The notes under the pieces were generated by a model. The model worked only from the letters and a program-made list of their open reading frames with translations. It did no database searches and had not been told where the DNA came from. A stretch of 64,000 nucleotides of DNA from Geomonas oryzae. Lineage in GTDB: Bacteria; Desulfobacterota; Desulfuromonadia; Geobacterales; Geobacteraceae. The stretch is taken from NCBI RefSeq assembly GCF_004117875.1, contig NZ_RAHW01000003.1:62001-126000 (forward strand). The letters are read 5' to 3'. The translations under genes and the position numbers were made by a program. Positions 17,029 to 26,726 of the stretch are shown here, piece after piece; within the stretch, counting starts at the first letter, position 1; each line of letters begins with the position of its first letter.

Positions 17029-18884
17029 TGGGCCACCCCGTTCGCGCTCAAAAGCGCTGCCACGCGCTGCCTGATCTCAGGCGCTATGCTTGCCGCCACT
17101 TCCAGGTCGCGCGCCCCCGCCTCGCGCTGCCCCATACGGAGGCGCGTCTCCCCCGACTCCAAAAGGGAAGCCGCGTAAATGAGGATCGCCTTCCCCGTGT
17201 CGAGGTCGCGGAAGAACATGTCGCGGTCTCCGAGCACGCCGCGCAGGGAGAAAAGAGGCCATACGTCGAGATCGGGAGGAGTCGCGGGGGTGCCGGCCGC
17301 CTGGAGCGCGAAAAGGATGCCGCGTTGGTGCACGACGTAATCCTTGAACTCGATGGAGTACTTGGTGGAGAAGTCGACGTAAACCGGCCGCTTGCCGTAC
17401 TGCTCCCCGACCGCCATCATGAGCGTCCCGTCAGAGGTGCGCTGATCCGCGGGAAGCCCGTACAGCCCAGAGTTCTTGAAAAGGCGCGGCATGCTGTCCA
17501 GGTACCAGTCGAAGACGAGGTGCGGGGTGTGCGGCAGGTCGACATCCTCGCGCATCCTTTCGACGCCCTGCAGATACCAAAGCGGAAACGCTCCCGAATC
17601 CCCCCAAGTGAAGAGCACGGCGTCCTGCGGCAGGGACCTGAGCGTGTTGGAGGCGTAGTCGAAGGCGATGTAGTTTCGATGCTGGTCGTTCTCACGGTAG
17701 TTCAAAAGACAGACGGCGACCGGGAGCACGAAGAGAAGTGCCGGCAAAAAAAAGCGTGCGGCAGGTGCGTCTGGAAGATGCTGCACGGCCTCTTTGACGA
17801 GCGTAAAGAGCCCGACACCGATGAAGACCGCCGAGAGGAGGTACAGCGGGGTGAAGAACTCCTCGGTCAGGAAGATCATCTCGCCGGGCGTGTTGAAGTA
17901 GCCGACGATGATGAGCAGGAATGAGCCGAGTGCGATCAGGTAGCCAAGTACCAGGTCGCGCTTCGTCCGCATCAGGGCCCACAGACCGACGAGGAGGAGG
18001 AGAAGGCCCACGACGGTGAACTCGTGGGGGACGTTGAAGGCGTTCATCTGCGCCCAGAGGAGATCCAGGTCGCGGTGCGGCTTGTCGACCGGGTACCCCT
18101 TGCGCAGGATGTTCCAGAGGAACTGGGTGAGGTTTTTCGAGTCGCCCCAGTTCAGAATCGGCTTCTTGAGCGCGCGGACCACGAGGTGCAGGTGGATGCC
18201 GAAGCCCAAAAGGCCGAAGGCGAAGGCGATGAAGAACTCGCGCACCCGGAAGATGACGCGCCGGTCCGCGGACCAGAGCAGGAAGGCGTAGGTCGGGATC
18301 ATCAGCACCATGATCTGGTGCGCGCCGGTGCCCAGCCCGCAGAGGAAGGCGCCCAAATAGACGTAGGCTGGGCGCTCGTTTCCTTCCAGGTAGCTCTCGC
18401 GCCAAAGGAGCATCAGGTAGAAGATGACGGCGCAGATGAAGGCGAGCAGCGGATAAGGTTTGTCGTGGTTTGACTGCAGCCAAAGCCTCGGCGTGAAGGC
18501 GAAGGTGAGCGCCGCCGCAACGCCGGCGAGTTTCGCGGCAAGCGCACCGAACCGCCCCTGCCAGAGAGTCTCCTCACCCTTTAAAAGCTGGATGGTGAGG
18601 AGATAGACGCCGAAGCAGGCAAGTCCGGCGGAGACTGCGGTCGCGAAGTTGACCCGGAAGGCTATGTTGCCGAGCGGGAGAAAGGTGAACGGCTTCGCGT
18701 AGTTGATGAAGAGCGGGTACCCCGGCGAGTGCGCCGTGCCTAGAGAAGAGATGGCGGTCAGGAACTCACCGCTGTCGAAGAAGGTGACCGTGGGCGCCAG
18801 GGTAAGGAGATATACGAACAGCGGGATGACGAAGGCCGCGATGGCGCACGGGTCGAGCCTGCGCAGGATTCCGTTAGGGTTCAC
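17025..18884 (-). CDS. DUF2723 (GT117-type) polytopic membrane protein
   Basis: 619 residues with about ten membrane segments and a C-terminal soluble part. The N-terminal signature is DSGEFLTAISSLGTAHSPGY followed by FTFLPLGNIAFRVN, diagnostic of DUF2723, a GT-C-type family thought to glycosylate proteins or lipids. The acidic DSGE is where a catalytic Asp would lie. A GTG start at 18884 preceded by GAGGAG fits best; it overlaps the end of the upstream flippase-like gene by 11 bases. The longer ATG-initiated reading is a shadow of that gene. The C-terminal 200 residues may be periplasmic (WGDSGAFPLWYLQGVERMR). Confidence 0.82.
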   Translation of the reverse strand: MNPNGILRRLDPCAIAAFVIPLFVYLLTLAPTVTFFDSGEFLTAISSLGTAHSPGYPLFINYAKPFTFLPLGNIAFRVNFATAVSAGLACFGVYLLTIQLLKGEETLWQGRFGALAAKLAGVAAALTFAFTPRLWLQSNHDKPYPLLAFICAVIFYLMLLWRESYLEGNERPAYVYLGAFLCGLGTGAHQIMVLMIPTYAFLLWSADRRVIFRVREFFIAFAFGLLGFGIHLHLVVRALKKPILNWGDSKNLTQFLWNILRKGYPVDKPHRDLDLLWAQMNAFNVPHEFTVVGLLLLLVGLWALMRTKRDLVLGYLIALGSFLLIIVGYFNTPGEMIFLTEEFFTPLYLLSAVFIGVGLFTLVKEAVQHLPDAPAARFFLPALLFVLPVAVCLLNYRENDQHRNYIAFDYASNTLRSLPQDAVLFTWGDSGAFPLWYLQGVERMREDVDLPHTPHLVFDWYLDSMPRLFKNSGLYGLPADQRTSDGTLMMAVGEQYGKRPVYVDFSTKYSIEFKDYVVHQRGILFALQAAGTPATPPDLDVWPLFSLRGVLGDRDMFFRDLDTGKAILIYAASLLESGETRLRMGQREAGARDLEVAASIAPEIRQRVAALLSANGVAQ

Positions 18885-19902
18885 GCAACTGCTCCTCGGT
18901 GTTAGTGACGCCGATGCTCCTGATGGAGACCTTGTCCCGCCAGAGGCAGTAAAGACCAACGACGGTGACCGGGAAAAAGCCCATGGCGTGAATGACGATG
19001 GCGATGCTGAGCGCCTTTTCGCTGCCGATCTGGAACGCGGAAAGGGCGGTGACGCAGGCGATGTGATACGTCCCGATGAAACCGGGTGATGCCGGTACCA
19101 TCACGGCGAACACCAGGAAGACCATGATGAACATGGAGGCCGAGGGAGGCAGAAACAGGCCGAAGGAGCGCAGCATCAGGTCGACCGGCCAGATAGCGGT
19201 GGCCCACACGAGAAGCGAGGTGACCGCGACCCCGGAAATGCCGGAGATACTGGTCGGAATACGGATCCCGGAGATGAAGGAGCCGAGGAGAGCGCCGGCA
19301 TGCTCAGCCAACCGCGCCGAGAAAGGATGCAGCACGCGGGTCACCACCTTGATGGTGAACTCGGTACGCCACCTGAGCAGGAAAAGAAAGGCAAGAACGC
19401 ATACGTAGAGGGCGAAAGTGACGTACCCGCCGGTGACGAGCCCGTGCTGTACGCGTTCCATCCCGCTTGGCAGCTTAATGGTGAAGAAGGTGATCAGGAG
19501 CACGAGCAGCACGGTGAAACCGTCACAGAGCCGGTCGAGCACCAGGGAGGCGAAGACCGCGCTGGTGCCGATCCCCTCCTTCTGTCCGAGCGAGTGGGCC
19601 CGCACCAGTTCCCCCAGGCGCGCCGGAAGGAGGTTGTTCGCCATGTATCCGATGAGGGTCGAGGGGAAGAGGTTCCCAAGGCGCGTGCTCTTTATCGGGG
19701 CTAGCAGGAACTTCCAGCGCACCGCGCGCAGGTAGTAGCTCACGAAGGTGAGCACCACCGCGGGCACCAGGTAGCGGTAATCCATCGCGGCAAAGGCGTC
19801 CGCCATCTTTGCGAAGTCGATCTTCCTGAAGAGGAGAAAGAGGCAGAGAGCGCTGATTGCGATGCCGAGCAAGAGCTTCTTGTCTGGTTTTTGCGTGGTC
19901 AA
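18874..19902 (-). CDS. Flippase-like membrane protein (lysylphosphatidylglycerol synthase TM region family)
   Basis: About 342 residues with eight or more hydrophobic segments, of the UPF0104/LPG-synthase transmembrane family. Family motifs are YYLRAVRWKFLL, YMANNLLPARLGELVRAHSL and FASLVLDRLCDGFTVL. These proteins are often lipid or lipid-linked sugar translocases but many are uncharacterised. Three starts compete: TTG at 19932 (overlapping ribF), ATG at 19917, and TTG at 19902. I chose 19902 because only it has a good AGGAG at the right distance. The next gene, encoding the DUF2723 protein, overlaps its end, which suggests a joint role in surface glycan or lipid handling. Confidence 0.82.
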   Translation of the reverse strand: MTTQKPDKKLLLGIAISALCLFLLFRKIDFAKMADAFAAMDYRYLVPAVVLTFVSYYLRAVRWKFLLAPIKSTRLGNLFPSTLIGYMANNLLPARLGELVRAHSLGQKEGIGTSAVFASLVLDRLCDGFTVLLVLLITFFTIKLPSGMERVQHGLVTGGYVTFALYVCVLAFLFLLRWRTEFTIKVVTRVLHPFSARLAEHAGALLGSFISGIRIPTSISGISGVAVTSLLVWATAIWPVDLMLRSFGLFLPPSASMFIMVFLVFAVMVPASPGFIGTYHIACVTALSAFQIGSEKALSIAIVIHAMGFFPVTVVGLYCLWRDKVSIRSIGVTNTEEQLREP

Positions 19903-19928
19903 TCGGGCTCCTGTCATCGGTTTACTTG

Positions 19929-20921
19929 TCAATCGGCGCGGCCCGTTTCGGGGCTTGCGCAGTCCCAGTCTCCGCCGCTTTCGGACGGAACCGGGCGCGC
20001 ACCGCCGAGGATCTCACGGCAACGCGCGACGTCCGCGGCAATGGCCTCTTTCAGCTCGTCGATCCCCGAGAAGCGTTTCTCCCCCCTCAGCCTCTCGATG
20101 AAGAAAAGGGTCAGCTCGCGTCCGTAAAGGTCGTCTTCGAAGTCGAGGAGGAACACCTCGATGGAGAGCTGCTGGTTGCCGAAGGTCGGGTTGGGGCCGA
20201 CGTTGCAGGCACCGTCGAAGAGCCGGTCGCCCATGCAGACCTTCACCGCATAGACCCCGACCGACGGGATGAGGTCCTTTTCCGTTTCGATGTTGGCGGT
20301 GGGAAAGCCTATGCTGCGGCCGCGCTCGTGTCCGTGCACCACTCTTCCGGAGATGGAGAAGTGCCGTCCCAAAAGGCTCGCGGCGCACGAGACGTTTCCG
20401 GCGCTCACCATGCGGCGCACCGCCGTGGAGCTGTAGACGGTGGAGCCGTCCGAGATCGGCTCCAGTTCCTCAACGGTATAGCCGTGACGCTCGCCTAACT
20501 GGCGCAAAAGGGCGACGTCCCCTTCCCTGCCGCGGCCGAAGGCGTAGTCGTAGCCGATCACCAGGCGCTCGACGCCGATGGCGTCGACCAGCACCTTTTC
20601 CACGAAGACGGCGGCCGGCACCGAGGCGAATTCCTTGTCGAAGGGGATCTCGAGGAGGTAGTCGATGCCGGACCCCTCGATGAGGGCTTCCTTCTCGCGG
20701 CTCGTGGTGATGAGCCGCACCTCCTTGTGGGCCGCGACGACCTTGAGCGGGTGCGGCACGAATGTGATCACCACGGAAACGCCGTCGATCTCGCGGGCGA
20801 TTTGCCGCACCCTCTTGAAGATCTCGCGGTGCCCCAGGTGCACGCCGTCGAAGTTGCCGATGGTGACCACCGGATGGCGCAGTTTTTCCCTGATCTCAGA
20901 GATGCTTCTAAAAATTTCCAT
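19929..20921 (-). CDS. ribF: Bifunctional riboflavin kinase / FMN adenylyltransferase
   Basis: 330 residues. The N-terminal FAD synthetase domain (about 15-180) has TIGNFDGVHLGHREIF and the YDYAFGRGREGD segment. The C-terminal flavokinase domain (about 185-310) has GRVVHGHERGRSIGFPTANI and a conserved IEVFLLDFEDDLYG. Together they convert riboflavin to FMN and then FAD. The length is normal. It lies 15 bases downstream of tatC and runs into the flippase gene. Probably a housekeeping gene. Confidence 0.95.
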   Translation of the reverse strand: MEIFRSISEIREKLRHPVVTIGNFDGVHLGHREIFKRVRQIAREIDGVSVVITFVPHPLKVVAAHKEVRLITTSREKEALIEGSGIDYLLEIPFDKEFASVPAAVFVEKVLVDAIGVERLVIGYDYAFGRGREGDVALLRQLGERHGYTVEELEPISDGSTVYSSTAVRRMVSAGNVSCAASLLGRHFSISGRVVHGHERGRSIGFPTANIETEKDLIPSVGVYAVKVCMGDRLFDGACNVGPNPTFGNQQLSIEVFLLDFEDDLYGRELTLFFIERLRGEKRFSGIDELKEAIAADVARCREILGGARPVPSESGGDWDCASPETGRAD

Positions 20922-20936
20922 GGACGATGGGGGTCC

Positions 20937-21782
20937 TTAGGCTTCCGCCGCCTCGGTCTCCACCTGGGGCGCCTTCTTCTTACCGAAGACGAGGGCAACC
21001 CAGATGCTGATCTCGTACATGAGGTAGAGCGGGATCATGATGACGAACATGGTGACCAGGTCGGCATGGAAAGCGGCGACGATGGCGCTGGCCAGTAGCG
21101 CGTATTTTCTGCGCGTGGCGAGCATCCGGTAGTTGACGATGCCGAAACGGGCCAAAAGGAGCGCGAGGATCGGGAGTTCGAAGATGAGGCCGAACATCAG
21201 GATCAGGCGCAGACAGAAATTTATGTAGGCCGAGATGTTGTACCAGCTCTGCAGCCCGCTCGCCTCGTAGGAGAGGGAGAAGTTTATGATGACGGGCCAG
21301 ATGATGAGCAGGAAGAACATCGCCCCGACGCAGAAGGCGACGGTGGCCGTGGTGACGAAGGGAACCACCAGGCGCCGCTCCTTGCGGGTGAGCCCGGGCG
21401 CCACGAAGAGCCAGAACTGGTGAAAGAGCACCGGCAGCACGATGACGAAACCGGCCAGCATGGAGATCTTGCACTGCACGAAGAACGGCTCGAGCGGCGC
21501 GCTGTAGTTCAGCATGCGCGGCTTCTCGGCGACCTGATGTTCCTCGCCGAGCTTCATCTGCTTGTACGCCTCCGGGTAGCGCTGTTTGACCTTCTCGTAG
21601 AGGGATTTCTTCATGTCGGTCAGGTAGGTGTGACCGGTGAGCGGCTGCTCCACGAACTTCAAAAGGTCGGTGGAGAAGTTCCAGGCGACCCCCATGCCGA
21701 TGACGATGGCAATTACGCTGACGATGAGCCGTTTCCTGAGTTCGACCAGGTGCTCCATGAACGGCAATACCTTTTCTTCCAT
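20937..21782 (-). CDS. tatC: Sec-independent protein translocase subunit TatC
   Basis: 281 residues with six membrane segments. The N-terminus is MPFMEHLVELRKRLIVS-like (ExLRxRL box at residues 11-18) and the signature FxxPGLTRKERR follows (about 130), which binds twin-arginine signal peptides. The first periplasmic loop is longer than in E. coli TatC, with a charged insert around residues 45-80 (KKSLYEKVKQRYPEAYKQMK), as seen in other deltaproteobacteria. No tatA or tatB gene is adjacent. It is transcribed with ribF and starts after a clear AGGAGAAG site. Confidence 0.94.
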   Translation of the reverse strand: MEEKVLPFMEHLVELRKRLIVSVIAIVIGMGVAWNFSTDLLKFVEQPLTGHTYLTDMKKSLYEKVKQRYPEAYKQMKLGEEHQVAEKPRMLNYSAPLEPFFVQCKISMLAGFVIVLPVLFHQFWLFVAPGLTRKERRLVVPFVTTATVAFCVGAMFFLLIIWPVIINFSLSYEASGLQSWYNISAYINFCLRLILMFGLIFELPILALLLARFGIVNYRMLATRRKYALLASAIVAAFHADLVTMFVIMIPLYLMYEISIWVALVFGKKKAPQVETEAAEA

Positions 21783-21863
21783 ATACCTCGCTTCTCCTAA
21801 TTAATGCCGTGCAGAGCTCAAACAGCTTTTATATCACAGCGCTCAAATTCAGCGCAACAGCTT

Positions 21864-24077
21864 TCAGCGCCGTTTCGGCTTGGGACGCTTCCCCTTGATG
21901 GGGATGCGCTGGTAGGCGCTCCTGACGTCGGCGATCGGCTCGACGGGACGCTTCTCCAGGGTCCCTACGAGGGCGAATTCCACCTGCCGCGCCGGCTCGT
22001 TGACACCCGCAACCTTCACCCGGATCTTGTCCGCGATGCGGTACATGGCGCGGCTTCGCTCCCCCACCAGGGCATGGCTCTTCTCCAGGTGCACGTAGTA
22101 GTCCTGCGGGAGGGTGGCGACCGGCACCATCCCCTCCACGAAGAGATCGACGAGCTCCACGAAGAACCCGAAGGGGGCGACCCCGGTGATGTACCCGTCG
22201 TACTCCTCGCCGATCTTGTCGCGCATGAACTGCATCTTTTTCAGATCCACCATCTCGCGTTCCGCCTCCATGGCAACCCGCTCGCGCTTGCTCGTGTGCA
22301 GCGCGGTCTCGGGGAGCCGCGCCTCGAGCCGGTCCTTGTCCGCCTTATTCATCTTGCCGGCGAGCACGCGCTTCAGGATGCGGTGCACCACGAGATCGGG
22401 ATAGCGGCGAATCGGCGAGGTGAAGTGGGTGTAGCTCGCTGCGGCGAGGCCGAAGTGACCGAGGTTCTCGGCGCTGTAGCGCGCCTGCTTCATGCAGCGT
22501 AAAAGCACCTCGTTGATGAGCCGTTCCTCCGGCTTTCCCGCCACCTCTTCCAGTAGCTTTTGCAGCGCGGTAGGGCTCACCTTCTCGTCCACCACTTTAA
22601 GGATGTAGCCGAAGCCGAAGACGAACTCTGACAGGTCCTGGAGCTTGACCGGGTCGGGGTTCTCGTGGATGCGGTAGAGCGAAGGGACCGGCGTCGTTTC
22701 GAGAAAATGGGACACCGCCTCGTTCGCGGCGAGCATGAACTCCTCGATGATGCGGTGCGCGAGGTTTCTCTCGGCACGCACGATCGCCGTGGTTTCCCCC
22801 TGCGTGTCGAGTATGATCTGGGGTTCCGGGAGGTCGAAATCGATGCTCCCCCTCCCCGCACGCACGCGGTTCAGCCTGAGCGCCAGGTCCTCCATCACCT
22901 TGAGATCCTCGACCAGGTGCCGGTTCGCGGCGATGGACTCCTCGTCGCGGTCCACGAGGACCTTCTTCACCGTCGTATAGGTAAGACGGGCGGAACTCTT
23001 GATGACGCTGGCGTAGAACCTCTGGTCCACACGGGCGCCGGTCGCGTCGAAGAGCATCTCGGCGGTCATGGTAAGGCGGTCCACCTGGGGGTTCAGCGAG
23101 CAGATCCCGTTGGAGAGCTCTTCCGGGAGCATCGGTATGCAGCGGTCCGGGAAGTAGACCGAGGTCCCGCGCAGGTACGCCTCGGTGTCCAGGCGCGACC
23201 CTTCGGTGACGTAGTGCGCGACGTCGGCGATGGAGACCCAGAGGCGGATATTGTCACCCTCGCGCGCGACGGAGACCGCGTCGTCGAAGTCGCGCGCCGT
23301 CTCGCCATCGATGGTCACGATGAGCCTCTCACGCAGATCGACCCGTCCCTGCCGCGCCTCCTCGCTCACCTCCTGCGGCTCGCGCTCGGCCTCCGCCATC
23401 ACCTTCGCGTCGAAGACATGCGGGAGCTCGTACTTCTTGATGACGGAGAGGACTTCGACTTCGGGGTCGTCCGGCTCGCCGAGCACCTCGACGATGCGCC
23501 CCTCCAGCGGGCGCACTCCCGAAGGATACGAGGTGATCTGGGCGAGCACGATCTGTCCGGTACGCGCCTTGGCCGCACCGCCGGAGGGCCCGGGGGACAC
23601 GAAGAGGTCGCGGCCGAGCTTCGGGTCGTCCGGGATGACGCGCCCGCCCTTTCCGGCCGCCTCGAAACGGCCGACGATCTCGGTGACACCTCGCTTCACG
23701 ATGCCGGTGACACGCCCTTCCCTTTTCCCGTCGCGGCGCGTGGATACCACCTGCGCCTCCACGATGTCCCCGTTCATGTATTCGGTGAGATAGCGGGCCG
23801 GGACGAAGAGATCCTCGCCGCCGTCCTCGGGCATCACGAAACCGTAGCCGTCGCGATGGGTGGAGAGCCTGCCGCGCACCGTGCCGCCTGCGCCCGCCAT
23901 GGTGTAGATACGCCCAGGCAGCTTAGCGATCTCCCCCGTTTCGACCAGGTAGTCCAGCTGGTCGTCCAGGTGCTGACGTTCGTGCCGCGAGACGTTGAGG
24001 GCCTTAAGCATCTGCCGGTACGGCACCGGCTCCCCCTTGCCCAGCAGTCTCAAGATCGCGTCCTTGCCTTTGCGCAT
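21864..24077 (-). CDS. rnr: Ribonuclease R
   Basis: 737 residues. An N-terminal winged-helix domain (about 1-65) and cold-shock OB folds (70-220) precede the RNB catalytic domain, which has the metal-binding TIDGETARDFDDAVSV and the signature PIRRYPDLVVHRIL. A C-terminal S1 domain (about 625-705) and a basic tail (GKRPKPKRR) complete the 3'-5' exoribonuclease. The chosen ATG has GGAGG eight bases upstream; the frame continues to 24113, but that lacks a ribosome-binding site and lies over the promoter. The role is RNA decay and quality control, including structured RNA. Confidence 0.94.
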   Translation of the reverse strand: MRKGKDAILRLLGKGEPVPYRQMLKALNVSRHERQHLDDQLDYLVETGEIAKLPGRIYTMAGAGGTVRGRLSTHRDGYGFVMPEDGGEDLFVPARYLTEYMNGDIVEAQVVSTRRDGKREGRVTGIVKRGVTEIVGRFEAAGKGGRVIPDDPKLGRDLFVSPGPSGGAAKARTGQIVLAQITSYPSGVRPLEGRIVEVLGEPDDPEVEVLSVIKKYELPHVFDAKVMAEAEREPQEVSEEARQGRVDLRERLIVTIDGETARDFDDAVSVAREGDNIRLWVSIADVAHYVTEGSRLDTEAYLRGTSVYFPDRCIPMLPEELSNGICSLNPQVDRLTMTAEMLFDATGARVDQRFYASVIKSSARLTYTTVKKVLVDRDEESIAANRHLVEDLKVMEDLALRLNRVRAGRGSIDFDLPEPQIILDTQGETTAIVRAERNLAHRIIEEFMLAANEAVSHFLETTPVPSLYRIHENPDPVKLQDLSEFVFGFGYILKVVDEKVSPTALQKLLEEVAGKPEERLINEVLLRCMKQARYSAENLGHFGLAAASYTHFTSPIRRYPDLVVHRILKRVLAGKMNKADKDRLEARLPETALHTSKRERVAMEAEREMVDLKKMQFMRDKIGEEYDGYITGVAPFGFFVELVDLFVEGMVPVATLPQDYYVHLEKSHALVGERSRAMYRIADKIRVKVAGVNEPARQVEFALVGTLEKRPVEPIADVRSAYQRIPIKGKRPKPKRR

Positions 24078-24118
24078 AATACAAACCTCCGGGAAAAACA
24101 GTAAATTCAACATGGTGG

Positions 24119-24147
24119 ATAATGCAGAAGGGGCGAAGGAAAGTCAA
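24119..24147 (-). promoter_or_regulatory. Sigma-70 type promoter of rnr
   Basis: On the minus strand TTGACT (24147-24142), a 17-base spacer and CATTAT (24124-24119) form a reasonable housekeeping promoter. The start would fall near 24112, about 35 bases before the rnr ATG. Confidence 0.6.
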
Positions 24148-24159
24148 GGAAGGCGATGG

Positions 24160-24357
24160 AAAGGCAATTGACGATTTTGACGGTTGACCACCTGAGGCCA
24201 AAAACGGCGGCTCGACCGATCGGAATGGGAGCATATGGCGGTAGGAAGGTGTTCGTCGTCAATCGTCAATCGTCCATTGTCCATTGCATTAACAATTGCC
24301 TTTTGCGCCGCGCTTCGGTACAACTACGGGTTAGTTTTGCAACGTAAGGGAGTCTCC
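24160..24357. other. Intergenic spacer with short ATTGACG/CAATGGAC-type repeats
   Basis: The space between the divergent rnr and slt genes contains GGCAATTGACG (24163) and, in opposite orientation, ATTGCATTAACAATTGCC (24284-24301). Around 24258-24285 a run of CGTCAAT and GTCCATTG units is doubled. No convincing gene, promoter for slt, or RNA is seen. Confidence 0.45.
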
Positions 24358-26499
24358 ATGTTTTGCCGTACCATCGCAGCAGCAGCACTATTGCTTTGCG
24401 CCACCCTTCCCGCCTCCGCAGCAAACCTCAGCAAACCGGCCGACGAGGCTCTCACCACCGCCGCCAAGCGCATGCAGGTCAAGGACTACCGCGCCGCCCG
24501 CGACGCGGCCCTTGCCATAAACGACCCGGCCATCCGCTCCTTCATGACGGGCATCGCCGCCGCCAAAATGGAGCAGTGGGAAGAGGCCGCGGCACAGCTA
24601 CCAGCCGCTGCGGAAGGGTATCCGCTCTTAGCCGACTACGCCCTCTACTACCAGGGGCTCGCCCTTTCCAAGCTGCAACGCCACGCCCAGGCACTCCCGC
24701 CGCTTTACAAGCTCCTAAAAGACTTCCCGGCGAGCAGGCTTTCGCGCCAGGCGCTCATCCTCTACGCCGATTCGCTCGCCGCGGCCGGCTACCCGAAGGA
24801 AGCACAGCAAAGCTACGCCACCTTCGTCGAGCGCTACCCATCCGGCAGCGATTCCATCTCCGCCCTTTACGGTTCCGCCCTCTCCCGCGAAAAAATCGGG
24901 GACACGGCGACCGCCGTTACCGTTTTACGCACCATCTACCTCAGCTACCCCGCGTCCCCCTATGCCGACAAGGCAGCCGCCGAACTGCAGAATCTCGCGG
25001 CAACCGGCATCAAGGCGGAGCCTTACAGCAGCGCGGAACTCTACAAGCGCGCCTGCACCCTTTCCGATCTCGGGCGCCATCTAAAGGCCGCCGAGGCGTT
25101 TGCCGCGATCCCGCTGAACGGTGAAAACGACGACTTCATCCGCAAGGTGAATTTCAAAAAGGGACAAGCGCTTTACAAGGCGAGGCGCTACCAGCAGGCG
25201 CAGAGCACCTTCGCGGCCCTTTCCGGATACGGCGAGGCCGACCTGTGGTTTGCCCGCACCCTCGACAAGGAAGGCAAGGGAGAAGAGGCGTTCCAGCTCT
25301 ATCAAAAACTCTCCCAGGACGCGAAGCGTGGAACGGTGGCCCAGGAAGCGATGCTCGAGGCCGCCTACCTGAAACGCTTCCAGAGAAAATGGGGTGAAGC
25401 GGCTTCGTTGTTCAAGCAGTACCTTGGCGCGGCGCCGAACCAGAAGAACGTCAACGTCCTCTGGGAAGCCGCCTGGTGCAGCTACCAGTCCCGCGACTAC
25501 GCCGATGCAGCGGCACAGTTCAGGAAACTTGCCGAGCGCGACGACCTGCGCGACAAGGCGCTTTACTGGCTCGGCAGGACCCTTGCCCGAAGCGGCGATG
25601 AAAAGAGCGCACAGGTGATGTTCACCGCGCTGGCTGCCGAATACCCGCTCGGATACTACACGCTGATCAGCAACCAGAGCCAGAACGCCGCCTCGCTCCC
25701 CCAGCCTCCCCAGAACCTGGCAGACGTCCTGCCGATGCCTTCGGGCTTCGAGCGGGAGAAGGCGCTCATCGCGCTCGGCCTTTTCGAGGAGGCGGCGCGT
25801 GAACTCTCGCTTTCCAAGAAAGGGAAGAACCCCGCGGGTATCGCACGTCTGTACCTCGAGATGGGGAACTACAACGGTGCCTATCACGCACTAGGGAACG
25901 AAAAGCCCAAGCGCGGTGACAACGCCACCGTGCTCGGCGCCACCTTCCCGCTCGCCTTCCGCGAAGAGGTGGCAAAACATGCCGCCGCGGTCGCGGTCCC
26001 CGAAAGCCTCGTCTACGCCGTGATGCGCACCGAGAGCAACTATTTCCCCGCCGCACTTTCGCCGGTTGGCGCGGTCGGTCTCATGCAGATCATGCCCGCC
26101 ACCGCCGAGTCGATCTCCAAGGGGGACTCGAACCGTTTGACCACCCCCTCCCTCAACATCAAGCTCGGCGCACGCCACCTGAAGGACCTGCTGCAGCTGT
26201 ACGACAAGAACCTCACTTTCACGGTCGCGGCCTACAACGCGGGCTCCGGGAACGTGAAGCGTTGGCAGAAAGCGTACGGCGACCTGCCGCAGGACGAGTT
26301 CGTCGAGAGCATCCCCTTCAGGGAGACCCGCGAGTACGTCAAAAAGGTGGTGACCAGCATGCAGATGTACCAGCGGCTGTACCGCCTCCCCCCCTACCAG
26401 GAGCCTGGTGCACCGAAACCGGTAATCCCGCAGCAGGCGGTCGAGGAAAGCAAGGTCGCTCAAGACGTGCCCGTGCAGCCCGCAACGTCCCCGCAATAA
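24358..26499 (+). CDS. Soluble lytic murein transglycosylase (Slt70-like)
   Basis: 713-residue periplasmic enzyme that cleaves the MurNAc-GlcNAc bond of peptidoglycan with 1,6-anhydro product. A signal peptide (MFCRTIAAAALLLCATLPASAA) precedes a long helical repeat region (about 25-540) that forms the Slt superhelix. The C-terminal catalytic domain (about 545-700) has the catalytic Glu in YAVMRTESNY, then GAVGLMQIMPATA and AAYNAGSGNVKRW. The ATG at 24358 has a GGGAG site and gives the proper signal sequence; the earlier in-frame start at 24235 does not. No immediate operon partners. Confidence 0.93.
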   Translation: MFCRTIAAAALLLCATLPASAANLSKPADEALTTAAKRMQVKDYRAARDAALAINDPAIRSFMTGIAAAKMEQWEEAAAQLPAAAEGYPLLADYALYYQGLALSKLQRHAQALPPLYKLLKDFPASRLSRQALILYADSLAAAGYPKEAQQSYATFVERYPSGSDSISALYGSALSREKIGDTATAVTVLRTIYLSYPASPYADKAAAELQNLAATGIKAEPYSSAELYKRACTLSDLGRHLKAAEAFAAIPLNGENDDFIRKVNFKKGQALYKARRYQQAQSTFAALSGYGEADLWFARTLDKEGKGEEAFQLYQKLSQDAKRGTVAQEAMLEAAYLKRFQRKWGEAASLFKQYLGAAPNQKNVNVLWEAAWCSYQSRDYADAAAQFRKLAERDDLRDKALYWLGRTLARSGDEKSAQVMFTALAAEYPLGYYTLISNQSQNAASLPQPPQNLADVLPMPSGFEREKALIALGLFEEAARELSLSKKGKNPAGIARLYLEMGNYNGAYHALGNEKPKRGDNATVLGATFPLAFREEVAKHAAAVAVPESLVYAVMRTESNYFPAALSPVGAVGLMQIMPATAESISKGDSNRLTTPSLNIKLGARHLKDLLQLYDKNLTFTVAAYNAGSGNVKRWQKAYGDLPQDEFVESIPFRETREYVKKVVTSMQMYQRLYRLPPYQEPGAPKPVIPQQAVEESKVAQDVPVQPATSPQ

Positions 26500-26726
26500 A
26501 TAAAATCTCCCTCCCGCTCATCTAGCGAAAACAATCGAAGAATTCCTGGCCCGGCGGCAAGCGGGTCCGCGAAGATCGTAAGTGACAACGCGCTCCCCCC
26601 CTTTTCGAAGGGGGGACGGGGGGTATTTTACTTCCAGCCGGCCCCGCAGTGGCAACGACCTAATCACCACAAAAGCCCCCCTTTTACATCCTGTAAAACC
26701 CCGCTATCAAAGGCTCATTTTGCCGA
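26500..26726. other. Intergenic region with a GC-rich inverted repeat, no gene seen
   Basis: After the slt stop there is no clear terminator. The spacer holds one copy of a dispersed repeat (26594-26628) and a second partial fragment, CCCCCCTTTTACATCC (26676-26691). No credible coding sequence lies here. Confidence 0.5.
26594..26628. repeat. Dispersed repeat family A, copy 1
   Basis: CCCCCCCTTTTCGAAGGGGG followed by GACGGGGGGTATTT. The same arrangement (C-run, TTTGCGAA, G-run, GACAGGGGGGATTT) appears at 34852-34886 and in broken form at 45793-45856. It can fold as a hairpin. Confidence 0.75.
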
